From positions 1 to 64,000 of the forward strand of contig NZ_QLYY01000024.1 of the NCBI RefSeq assembly GCF_003350295.1: a stretch of 64,000 bases of DNA. The letters run 5' to 3'. The position numbers and the translations under genes were made by a program. The notes below the pieces were generated by a model, which made no database searches, was not told where the DNA came from, and saw nothing but the letters and a program-made list of their open reading frames with translations. This DNA comes from Vibrio tetraodonis (GTDB lineage Bacteria > Pseudomonadota > Gammaproteobacteria > Enterobacterales > Vibrionaceae). The stretch's first letter is position 1. Every line of letters begins with the position of its first letter. Shown piece after piece: positions 37,175 to 44,785 of the stretch.

Positions 37175-37819
37175 CTAACCCTCAAAAGGCTTATCAGAGG
37201 TTTCGCCAGTGCCTTCATACAGCACGACGGACATTATGTTTCCATATTTACTATACGGAGCAGGCTTAACCCAACCATTGGGATCGGCGTTGTCTCGAAC
37301 AGTACAATCGTTTTGTGGTCGCTCGCTATTGCATATGTAGCGGTAGAGCAGCATCACTTTAGGCCCATCAACCAGCACCTGCATCACAGGATTGGCTTTG
37401 TGGTTCTTGTAATAGCGATTCATAGTGTCGATTTTCTGTTTGGCTAGCTCGCTGTCAATCTCGCCATCGATGCGATACCACTTTTTATCGTATACGTCAT
37501 CGTAGTTTCCCCATTCTGGCTTCCAACGCCGTTTCCATTCTTCGGCCCAATAGCCACTTCCCCAGCCGCTTTCCCAGCGGCCTTCAATCGCTGTAGGCAC
37601 ACCCATACCAACACTCGCACTTTTACAACAACCTTGCACTCCCCCATACGCAAAGTTTCCAACTCCGCCATAGATATCGGTGACCCACATATCACGAATA
37701 AACTGTGGGGCCCCCAAAGAGCCAGATTGACTAATTTTAGACACTGAGACGGGTTTCTCACCTAAGCAGCCAGCTAATAACACCAATAAGCCAATTATCG
37801 TCAGTCGCTTAACCATCAT
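37175..37819 (-). CDS. Lipoprotein, probable immunity protein of the Tle1-like effector (DUF3304-like)
   Basis: The 214-aa protein has a lipoprotein signal with lipobox LLAGC at Cys18, then a Trp-, Gly- and Tyr-rich globular region. It resembles DUF3304 lipoproteins that accompany type VI lipase effectors. It overlaps the end of the effector gene by 11 bases on the same strand, so the two are co-translated. A periplasm-facing lipoprotein is what is needed to block a phospholipase delivered to the periplasm. Family assignment is from pattern, not a search. Confidence 0.7.
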   Translation of the reverse strand: MMVKRLTIIGLLVLLAGCLGEKPVSVSKISQSGSLGAPQFIRDMWVTDIYGGVGNFAYGGVQGCCKSASVGMGVPTAIEGRWESGWGSGYWAEEWKRRWKPEWGNYDDVYDKKWYRIDGEIDSELAKQKIDTMNRYYKNHKANPVMQVLVDGPKVMLLYRYICNSERPQNDCTVRDNADPNGWVKPAPYSKYGNIMSVVLYEGTGETSDKPFEG

Positions 37820-40469
37820 TAGTAAACACCACTCGTTTTAGTTGGTTGGATTCTGTTGTCACACCATTGACCATCTTTTCATAAGCACTGTCAAAGCCTG
37901 GATTAATGAGGGCATCATGAGGTCTGTGTATCCAGTCTCGGCCGTATTGACGTATTTCCGCCATCCAGTGCTCAGGGGTTATGCTACCAAGAGGTTGGGC
38001 TAAAAGCTTGTTTTTTAAAGCCTCTAATGCGACGTCGTTTTGTGTGGGGGCCATGTGATCTTGAGGAAGCTCTAATTTATTCATCAACCATTTTATGCCC
38101 ATTGCTTCGCCTTGCTGCCTCATACGTTCTAATGGCAAGGTAGATAACCCATTGCTGATGGGGTGAAACACATAGTAATACAAGGTTTGGTTAACTTGTT
38201 TGACTGCCCCATAACGGCCTTTAGATTGGCATTCCTTTTCCCACGCTTGGCACTCTTGGGCAAACAACTTCTCCTTGTGATTGGTAGCAGCTTGCGCATG
38301 TTGGTGGTTTGCTCGGCGAATGGTCTCTGAAAATAACTCAATGGCCGATTCTGTTTTTATTAGCTCTCGATTAAAGGTTGCCGAGAGTGGCATCCCGTAT
38401 CGCTCTGGTAAGCCTTGTTTGTCATACTGATGTTTGGAAGGGTAGCCACCGCCAACATCGGTATGGCACCCCGCGAACACCTCTTCATAAAAATGGCCGT
38501 AAAGTTGGTCGTAGCTTGAGCGTAATGACGTCAACGGAAAGTTTTTACGATATTCATGGTGCGCGCTAATTTGAAATACCCGCTCAGCACAGTTCACATC
38601 TAGCCCTAACTGAAAGTTACCATCTTCATGATCCCCAGCCTGATAAAACGAACCGACACTCTCAAATAGGCCAACAAAACGTACACTACAGGTACGAGAC
38701 TCATCTGGGTAATAACCACGCCATGCTTTGACGCTATCATCATCCACATGCGCCAGTAAATTAGGAAACACCTCACCACAGGATTCACCTTCACGAGGGA
38801 GACTATAATCAGGCAACCCGTCTTTGACCGCATTGACAAAATGACGCGCCAGCGCCGCTCCTCGGCTAAAGCCAAATACATCAAACTCGATATGGGTAAT
38901 ACCTTCATATTCTTTGTTCAATGCGAGCGCTTCCACAATGTCGGAATATTGCCGAGTCCAGTTTTGCCATTTGTAAAACGCGCCCGTTTCACTTGATAGC
39001 AAATCTAATGTGGCTTTGATTAAAGGATGAGGGAGATGAGGTAGCCGATTAGGTTCTACCCCAAACGCTTGCGCAGCGTCCGTTTCATCTTCGCCTTTAT
39101 CAATCATCTCAGGGTTTTGCCAAGCATCATCAACCGTACCCACACCAGAAACATAAATCGCATTCGATTGTTCATTTAACGGATAGGCTTCAAACAACCG
39201 CGCAATATTGGTGCGCGATTTCACCCCTCGGGTTTCCTTGTACAAGTCATTGAGGTTGTTTTGCCCTGTGCCATCAAAAAACACCCCGATACGTAGCGTC
39301 TTCTCTTGCACTTTCTGCACATTGAGTACAGGGGTTTGTTTGGGCATTCTCGCATCATCAAACAGGTGCAACACCGAGGGTGATAGCTGAGGTTTGGCGT
39401 ATTCTCCCCACACATTACCGTATGGATAGGCGCTGCCCACAGCAAAGTCAGTTTGAGGGCACGGCTGCTCTATTTTCTTGGCGTCAGGGTCAAAAAATGC
39501 TTGTTCACTGACATTCAGCGTATCGCCTGCCTTTAATGACATGGGGTTACTGGCATAAGTCGGGTTTAAATTGAGTAATGCCTTGGGGCTAAGGCCGTAT
39601 TGCGGCGCAATGTCAGACCATTTTTCATGTGTACCGTCGGGTTTTACCGCAACCGTATGGGTGTCTCTTTCCTCTTGCGTCTCTTCTTGTGTGATTTTTT
39701 CTCTGGCAAGTAAAGGCTCTGAACACGCCGATACCAACGCACCAACGTCAATCTTAGTGGCGTTCTTGTCAAGCCAAGCCGCATTTATCTCAGCCAACTC
39801 GTCATTGGTCAGCTTCTTACGGCGATAAAAGAGATGTTGAGGTGCAGGGTCGGCGTCTTCAATTTTTACTGGCACCAACAATGTGTTATAGGTGTGCTCG
39901 CTGATAAGCTCTTTGGTAATGCCACTGGGTGAAGAGCGCGTAATTTGCCAAGCGCTTCGGCCTTTACCAAGAATAACCATCTCATACACCAACTGTCCAT
40001 CATAGAAGTAGTAATAGAAACCGTGAGCAGCACGGCCCAGCCTAGACTTACTTTCCACAACAGGCGTAAAGGGAATAAATTCCGCATTAATATGCTGTGA
40101 ATCAATCGGTTTTGACGTAATGGAGTATGATTGGCTTATCCCGAGGCTTTGGATACGCTCATGAATCAGCGATTTTTCCTCTTCTTCGAAGCATTTGGCG
40201 GTTAAAATGGTATGGCGATGCGGCTTTATCTCTTCCGCTTTTTGCCAGCTCTGACTCCGCTCTTCGTTAGAGGTCTTACCCAAGCTAAACACACCCGTTT
40301 GCAGCGTACTTAGGTCATCTTTGGGCGCATGAATTTTAATGCGGCATTCAAACCCAGCCACGGGCGCTTTGTTTGTGTCAGCGATACGAGGCTGCGGGGG
40401 AAGTTTCACGTCTTCCTGAACAGGGGCATACCCAGCTCGGCGTGTCGGTCTGGGGAAATAGAGCGGCAT
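37809..40469 (-). CDS. Tle1-like type VI secretion phospholipase effector (DUF2235) with LysM-like region
   Basis: The 886-aa protein has a long N-terminal part (about 1-370) of unknown function that includes a LysM-like segment (THTVAVKPDGTHEKWSDIAP through LKAGDTLNV, about 270-330), then a DUF2235 alpha/beta hydrolase domain. Signatures are IGVFFDGTGQN, the serine nucleophile in GFSRG, and the histidine in AGCHTDVGGGYP. No signal peptide is present, as expected for a T6SS substrate. I use the ATG at 40469 (MPLYFPRP, AGGA upstream) rather than 40478. No T6SS structural gene is in the window, so delivery would use a system encoded elsewhere. Confidence 0.82.
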   Translation of the reverse strand: MPLYFPRPTRRAGYAPVQEDVKLPPQPRIADTNKAPVAGFECRIKIHAPKDDLSTLQTGVFSLGKTSNEERSQSWQKAEEIKPHRHTILTAKCFEEEEKSLIHERIQSLGISQSYSITSKPIDSQHINAEFIPFTPVVESKSRLGRAAHGFYYYFYDGQLVYEMVILGKGRSAWQITRSSPSGITKELISEHTYNTLLVPVKIEDADPAPQHLFYRRKKLTNDELAEINAAWLDKNATKIDVGALVSACSEPLLAREKITQEETQEERDTHTVAVKPDGTHEKWSDIAPQYGLSPKALLNLNPTYASNPMSLKAGDTLNVSEQAFFDPDAKKIEQPCPQTDFAVGSAYPYGNVWGEYAKPQLSPSVLHLFDDARMPKQTPVLNVQKVQEKTLRIGVFFDGTGQNNLNDLYKETRGVKSRTNIARLFEAYPLNEQSNAIYVSGVGTVDDAWQNPEMIDKGEDETDAAQAFGVEPNRLPHLPHPLIKATLDLLSSETGAFYKWQNWTRQYSDIVEALALNKEYEGITHIEFDVFGFSRGAALARHFVNAVKDGLPDYSLPREGESCGEVFPNLLAHVDDDSVKAWRGYYPDESRTCSVRFVGLFESVGSFYQAGDHEDGNFQLGLDVNCAERVFQISAHHEYRKNFPLTSLRSSYDQLYGHFYEEVFAGCHTDVGGGYPSKHQYDKQGLPERYGMPLSATFNRELIKTESAIELFSETIRRANHQHAQAATNHKEKLFAQECQAWEKECQSKGRYGAVKQVNQTLYYYVFHPISNGLSTLPLERMRQQGEAMGIKWLMNKLELPQDHMAPTQNDVALEALKNKLLAQPLGSITPEHWMAEIRQYGRDWIHRPHDALINPGFDSAYEKMVNGVTTESNQLKRVVFTNDG

Positions 40470-40614
40470 GGTCAACATCCTGAAAAGACAAAGGTTTAGT
40501 GTATCAATAGGTCATTACTTGCACACTAAGCAAAGTGACGGATTTTCTAGGTATTTGGTCTGAATGAGTAGGTATTTAGACTTGGGTAAGTGCCCTGATC
40601 TGCTTTACTCGTAA

Positions 40615-41206
40615 GTTATTAGTCCAACAGATAAAGAATGTGATTTTTCATTTTTTGTTTCTGTTCGCATGATTGCGAGACAAGTAATAGAAACTGGTAC
40701 ATCTATTGTTCTTCCTGAATACAGGGACTCTCGAGCAAAACAAGTGAAAGGAAAGTGCTTCAAAGAAGATTTTCTGGTTGCTGCTAAGCCATCCACAATA
40801 TTACTTGATAGTGCCAATAAAGAAGCTTCATTTGGAAAATGTGTTGTAGACGTAATGAGCAAAGTCGGTAATTTCACCTTTGTTATTTATTTTACTCACC
40901 CAAACCGTCCACTACCAAGTGAATTGCACACCCCATATAGCAGGCAATGCGGTATACTTGAAATCAAGCTGGATGATACATATCACCTATTTACATGCGA
41001 TAAAGTGTCAGGTACTTGGCAACTAGACAGACTAAAAAATTACCTTCAACACGATGTCGAATCTAAAGTGTGGGTATTTCACCCCCGCTATGCTCAATTT
41101 GAGTGTATTATGTGTCAATATCAGTGGCAAGTTACATATACCTAATAAACCAACATGTCCTAAGTGTCACAACCATCTGTATGCTAAAGAGATTTTTTCA
41201 AGATAA
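40615..41206 (+). pseudogene. Frameshifted gene of unknown function with split zinc ribbon
   Basis: An open frame runs from 40615 (first ATG 40669) to a stop at 41145 and ends with ECIMCQYQWQ. One frame over, the sequence continues as LHIPNKPTCPKCHNHLYAKE to a stop at 41206. Joined, these give a C-terminal CxxC...CxxC zinc ribbon, so a one-base change near 41130 has broken the gene. The 5' end also looks damaged: coding-like sequence (SPTDKECDFSFFVSVR) precedes the ATG directly after an in-frame TAA at 40612. The layout resembles CoiA-like proteins, but I do not claim that family. Confidence 0.55.
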
Positions 41207-41420
41207 GATCGTGTCAAACATGTATTTTTAGGAGTGGTCGTAAAATAAACAATAGTTAAAGCTGCCCCCTGGTTTTCTTAAGGCATCTATAAATCAAGCT
41301 TGGTGAACTGATTGAATTTTGCATAGTGCCCTAGACGCTCAGATATACATGGTCCTAATGGCAGTTTTTGGCAGTTGGGAGAGTAACTACTCGGTATTAT
41401 GGATATTTTATTTGCAATCT

Positions 41421-42386
41421 ATGAGTAAAAGACGAAACGGTTTTGGTCCTGCACTAGGAGAATCATTGCAGAGCTTTATTTTCAGAGTATTAGACCGGAA
41501 TGGGTGTGGTGATTTTTCAACCATTGTGACAGGTGGTGGTTGGGGAGATAAGCCAAGTGTACCTTATTATGCTCGAAGCGAATTTGAAGCAATTGATCCT
41601 AATGGGTTATTCAGACTCTATGTAAAAAACACAAAGAGGAGTCACACTTGTTTTTCTTCCCCGTTGCCACTGACCCCCTCTTTTATAGAGACTTTTTATC
41701 CAGAGCAGCAAAAAAGCTATTCTGGGCTGCATATCCAAATTCGTTATTGCCAAGACTGCATCGAAAAGCAGTTGTATGAATTAGGGTATGCCTATTTCAA
41801 AGTGGACTGGCTAAATGCAGTCAATTGCTCAGTACATTCTTGTCAGCTTCACGTTGTGTCGCATGGATTGTCGCGAGGGGAAACCATAAAATCCATCAAG
41901 GGTATTCTTATTGGTAAAGGCGCTTTAGTAGAAAAGACAGACTTGAAGATAGCTGTTGTTGAACCGTCCCCCTCTTTCTCTGAAGTTGACTTGTTTTTTG
42001 CAACTTGTGCTAAGGAAGCTATTTTTGATTGTATCTTTTTTGATGAAAAGCTCTGCCCAGATGATTATACCGATTTGATACCCATAGGCTTGTTAAGAGA
42101 AGAAAACTCTTACCATCCGACATGGGGAGCTAGGCGACGCTCATTGCTCCGCAATATTGAATGTTATTATGAGCTGGCGATAGAAAGATCTTACACTCAG
42201 ATAATGTCATATATTTCCAGCACGATGCTTGTTGAAAGTGTACCTATTCCTTGTGCTTCTCTTAAAAGCAGCGGTAAGTTTTTGTTAAAGGTTACATCCA
42301 AAAGTTGCGCGGATTGCAATAGCCTCTCCTGCCCATTGTGGTATGCTGATTGTAGTGATGGTTTTGGCAAACTTTATTCTACATAA
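41421..42386 (+). CDS. tniQ: Second TniQ-family protein at the distal transposon end
   Basis: The 321-aa protein opens with GPALGESLQSFIFRVLDRNG, which resembles the N-terminal TniQ motif of CRISPR-associated transposons (ESLESFFIRVANKNG in Tn6677). The zinc cluster is Cys110-x2-Cys113 and Cys136-x2-His139 (YCQDC...NCSVH), the spacing seen in TniQ. There are no cas genes nearby. The frame is open upstream to a TTG at 41319; the ATG at 41421 is chosen but lacks a strong ribosome site. Its stop codon lies inside a right-end repeat of the element. It likely selects a different target class from tnsD. Confidence 0.72.
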   Translation: MSKRRNGFGPALGESLQSFIFRVLDRNGCGDFSTIVTGGGWGDKPSVPYYARSEFEAIDPNGLFRLYVKNTKRSHTCFSSPLPLTPSFIETFYPEQQKSYSGLHIQIRYCQDCIEKQLYELGYAYFKVDWLNAVNCSVHSCQLHVVSHGLSRGETIKSIKGILIGKGALVEKTDLKIAVVEPSPSFSEVDLFFATCAKEAIFDCIFFDEKLCPDDYTDLIPIGLLREENSYHPTWGARRRSLLRNIECYYELAIERSYTQIMSYISSTMLVESVPIPCASLKSSGKFLLKVTSKSCADCNSLSCPLWYADCSDGFGKLYST

Positions 42387-42421
42387 AATCGCATGTTGGC
42401 AAACTTTATTTTACCTACACA
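42364..42421 (-). repeat. Transposon right end with two TnsB-type repeats
   Basis: The last 26 bases are the perfect inverted copy of the left terminus, ending TTTTACCTACACA. A second copy of the repeat (TTGGCAAACTTTATTCTACA) lies at 42364-42383 and encodes the C-terminus of the TniQ gene. Only two repeats are evident here against three at the left end. Confidence 0.88.
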
Positions 42422-43007
42422 TTTTTGCGCGTCTTGGATACTGCTTATGTTGCTCTAAATGCATAACGAGCTTTTGTTTCCAGTTCTGCCTCACTTTTTT
42501 AATGTGCTTGCTAAAAGCACCAGACGCTCTTTGGGGTTTTGGACTGTCTTTATTTACCTGAACCTTGGGTATGCTTCTTTCTACTTGGGAGACCGAATTT
42601 GACTTGCTTGCTATTGGGTCGTTTATTCTATTTTCAGGTATTGAAATTTCTTTCTCAGCTTCTGGATTTTTTTTTGCGGTCTTCTTATTGCTCTTGGTTA
42701 CTATATCGCTTGATCGGGCCGATTCGCGAACATTAATTGGCGAAGACTGCTCTTTTACGGATTTGTCTTTTGCTGTTTTACTTTTTTTGGGTTGGGGTGA
42801 TGGTGTCTTGGTTTGTGTGGCAACTGGAGCCGCTAACATCACATTGACCGGAATCGCCGAAGGAAGAGGGGGGGGTATATTCTTTGGCTGATGCCAAATA
42901 TACATGGCAGCAATTAGGTGCAAAATAGCGCTGATTACCATACCAGCAATAAGCCAAGGACCAAAACCATCATTTGGTGTCTTGATATCAGCAGAGTTAA
43001 ATTTCAT
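42411..43007 (-). pseudogene. tonB: tonB truncated by the transposon end
   Basis: TonB transmits energy from the ExbB-ExbD complex to outer-membrane receptors. This copy keeps the N-terminal membrane anchor (WLIAGMVISAILHLIAAMYI, about residues 19-38), the Pro/Lys-rich linker and the start of the C-terminal domain (HLEQHKQYPRRA). It then reads into the transposon end and stops after four foreign codons. About 60-70 residues of the TonB C-terminal fold that contacts receptors are lost, so it should be inactive. The host-derived part begins at 42422. It overlaps exbD by 4 bases. Confidence 0.88.
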
Positions 43008-43435
43008 CGATGTTGAGTCTCGACATGCTCGAGGCCAACAAGGGCAATTTGTGTGTATTTAGCTTCAGATAAGGTATTGATTACTTTCATTAAGCTTTGA
43101 TAATCAAGGCTCTTGTCTGCGCGCAGATAAATTCTCTGCTCTTTGTTGGGAAGTATTTCACTAAGGGTATGTGAGAGTTGGTCTAGGGTTACTTCACGTT
43201 CTTCTGCCAAAGTTAATACTAACTCCCGGTTAATAGTTAGATAAAATGGTTTTTTGGGCTGAGGTGTTGGCGTAGCAGAGGAGGTAGGCAAATCAATAGG
43301 GACATTCACAGTTGCCAAAGGTGCGGCAACCATGACGATAATTAAAAGTACTAAGATGACATCCACAAAAGGAGTCACATTGATTTCATGATTGACGACT
43401 AATTCATCGTGTTGAGAAGAAACCTTAAAGCCCAT
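43004..43435 (-). CDS. exbD: Biopolymer transport protein ExbD
   Basis: ExbD is the proton-channel partner of ExbB in the TonB energy complex. The 143-aa protein has one N-terminal membrane helix with the essential Asp at residue 25 (TPFVDVILVLLII) and a periplasmic domain ending near IALVG. It overlaps exbB by 11 bases and tonB by 4, so the three genes form one leftward operon. Confidence 0.92.
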   Translation of the reverse strand: MGFKVSSQHDELVVNHEINVTPFVDVILVLLIIVMVAAPLATVNVPIDLPTSSATPTPQPKKPFYLTINRELVLTLAEEREVTLDQLSHTLSEILPNKEQRIYLRADKSLDYQSLMKVINTLSEAKYTQIALVGLEHVETQHR

Positions 43436-44363
43436 CTAAGTTACCTCTACTATACTGCTTTTTTTCATCAATGATAGGGGTGCGATCAAGATCGCGACTA
43501 ACTAACACCATTAAAGTAGCGGAAATATCAGCCATTAAAGCTCGGTAGTGACTGACCCCTCGCGTAAAGTGGTTATAAAGCACTACGGCAGGAATCGCCG
43601 CAATCAGTCCAATCGCGGTTGCCAGTAGTGCTTCGGCAATCCCCGGTGCTACGACGGCTAAAGTGGTGTTTTGGGATTTAGCAATACCAATAAATGCATT
43701 CATGATCCCCCATACAGTGCCTAATAATCCAACAAAGGGGCCCACAGAGCCTACCGTTGCCAGCACGCCAGTTCCGGCTAGTATTGTGCGACTCAATCCA
43801 ACTTGAACTCGTTCAAGTCTTAACTGCAGTCGCTCTTTTATGCCATTATTTTTATCCGTTCTTGCCGAGAGTTCTAATTCTTTTACTGTGGCGCTGAGCA
43901 AGTGCAGACCAGCTCCTTGTGCCTCATGGCAGCGCAGCTTACCCTCAGCTAAAGTCTCCGAGTCGAGCAATTCGGTAAGAATGTGCTTGGCTCGTCGACA
44001 GGAAACACGCAGCTGCAATTGTTTTGCAATAGCAATCGACCAAGTGACAATAGATGCTGCCAATAATAGCAACATTACAGCTTTTACCACCCAATCTGCT
44101 GACAAATACATGCCATAGGGAGAGAGACTATAGTGCTGTGGATAGTCCAGAGAGTGATTTACTGCCATTGGACTCCTAGTGTTTTTTTCTGTCTCGCTTA
44201 TCGATAAATTATCTATTAGCTGATTTGAATGGTGAATATTACTGGTTTCTGCTTCAACTCCAGTAACCGAAGATATTGAAATGATAAAAGCTAGTAATAA
44301 TCTGCGGAGCTTTCGCATTGTGATAAACATATTGATATCCGAGTTAAAGCTAGGTTTGATCAT
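43425..44363 (-). CDS. exbB: TonB-system proton channel ExbB (MotA/TolQ/ExbB family)
   Basis: The 312-aa protein has the ExbB core: a first membrane helix (VVKAVMLLLLAASIVTWSIAI, about 90-110), then GTGVLATVGSVGPFVGLLGT and the last helices with PGIAEALLATAIGLIAAIPAVV. The first 80 residues add a signal-like segment (LRRLLLAFIISISSV) and a polar stretch, giving a longer form than E. coli ExbB (244 aa). The start is uncertain: ATGs at 44363, 44330 and 44318 are all possible, none with a strong ribosome site. Confidence 0.88.
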   Translation of the reverse strand: MIKPSFNSDINMFITMRKLRRLLLAFIISISSVTGVEAETSNIHHSNQLIDNLSISETEKNTRSPMAVNHSLDYPQHYSLSPYGMYLSADWVVKAVMLLLLAASIVTWSIAIAKQLQLRVSCRRAKHILTELLDSETLAEGKLRCHEAQGAGLHLLSATVKELELSARTDKNNGIKERLQLRLERVQVGLSRTILAGTGVLATVGSVGPFVGLLGTVWGIMNAFIGIAKSQNTTLAVVAPGIAEALLATAIGLIAAIPAVVLYNHFTRGVSHYRALMADISATLMVLVSRDLDRTPIIDEKKQYSRGNLDGL

Positions 44364-44785
44364 AAATTAATGCCGTCAAACTACTGTTAACGATTTGATT
44401 CAGCGATTAAACCCCTTTGAATAAAAAATGGGAGCAATAATCTTGCTCCCGGAAAAATAAAATTGCAATTAGTTTGGGTAATTGCGAATACTTCAATTGG
44501 ATAAAGTAGAAACAAACTACTGACCTATAAGAAATGAAAAGTCATTGTTTGAAGTTATGGTAAATCCCGATGAACTACCGTATCTATCTTTGACAATGGC
44601 TAACAGATAAAGCTATTCATAGACACGAAAATGTCTAAAGTTAATATCTTTTTTTGTTACTCATTTCTGGTATTAGGTTAGTTTTCGTCTACGTCTAACA
44701 TTCGAAGCTGGATTTTCAACTTCATCTAGTACACCGATTGAAAACCTGAAAACCACAAATTGTTTTTTAAAACAGCAAGATTAAA
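44364..44785. other. Intergenic region between the receptor gene and exbB
   Basis: The 422 bases between the receptor end and exbB contain one clear feature, the minus-strand terminator hairpin at 44430-44450. The promoter of exbB-exbD-tonB should lie between that hairpin and 44364, but I see no convincing -10/-35 pair or Fur box. Confidence 0.6.
44423..44450 (-). terminator. Terminator for the leftward receptor transcript
   Basis: The stem GGGAGCAA/TTGCTCCC (5-base loop) is followed on the minus strand by ATTTTTTATT. It lies 336 bases past the TonB-dependent receptor stop and ahead of exbB, so it separates the two leftward units. Confidence 0.78.

Larger units (their letters stand above)
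23041..42421 (+). mobile_element. Tn7-like transposon (19.4 kb) inserted after yhiN
   Basis: A perfect 26-bp inverted repeat (TGTGTAGGTAAAATAAAG...) marks both ends, at 23041-23066 and 42396-42421, with internal copies of the TTTGCCA-type repeat at both ends. The element encodes tnsA, tnsB, tnsC and tnsD next to yhiN and a second TniQ-family protein at the other end. Cargo is a type I restriction system with an embedded PrrC-like protein, and a Tle1-like effector with a lipoprotein. The tnsA-proximal end faces the attachment gene, as in Tn7. The 5-bp flanks (AAAAT and TTTTT) differ, and the right flank is an interrupted tonB, so the insertion has been rearranged. Confidence 0.93.

Noticed and set aside
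40605..40877. 90-aa frame on the minus strand
   Set aside because: It is opposite the better coding signal of the frameshifted zinc-ribbon gene and shows no recognisable feature.
29552..41420. CRISPR array or cas genes to go with the CAST-like TniQ
   Set aside because: I looked for regularly spaced repeats and type I-F-like repeat sequence in the gaps and saw none, and every large gene is otherwise explained.
44385..44397. 13-bp match between the exbB upstream region and the aerolysin promoter as a shared regulon site
   Set aside because: One shared 13-mer in a 64-kb window can arise by chance; kept only as a note to the tandem repeat.
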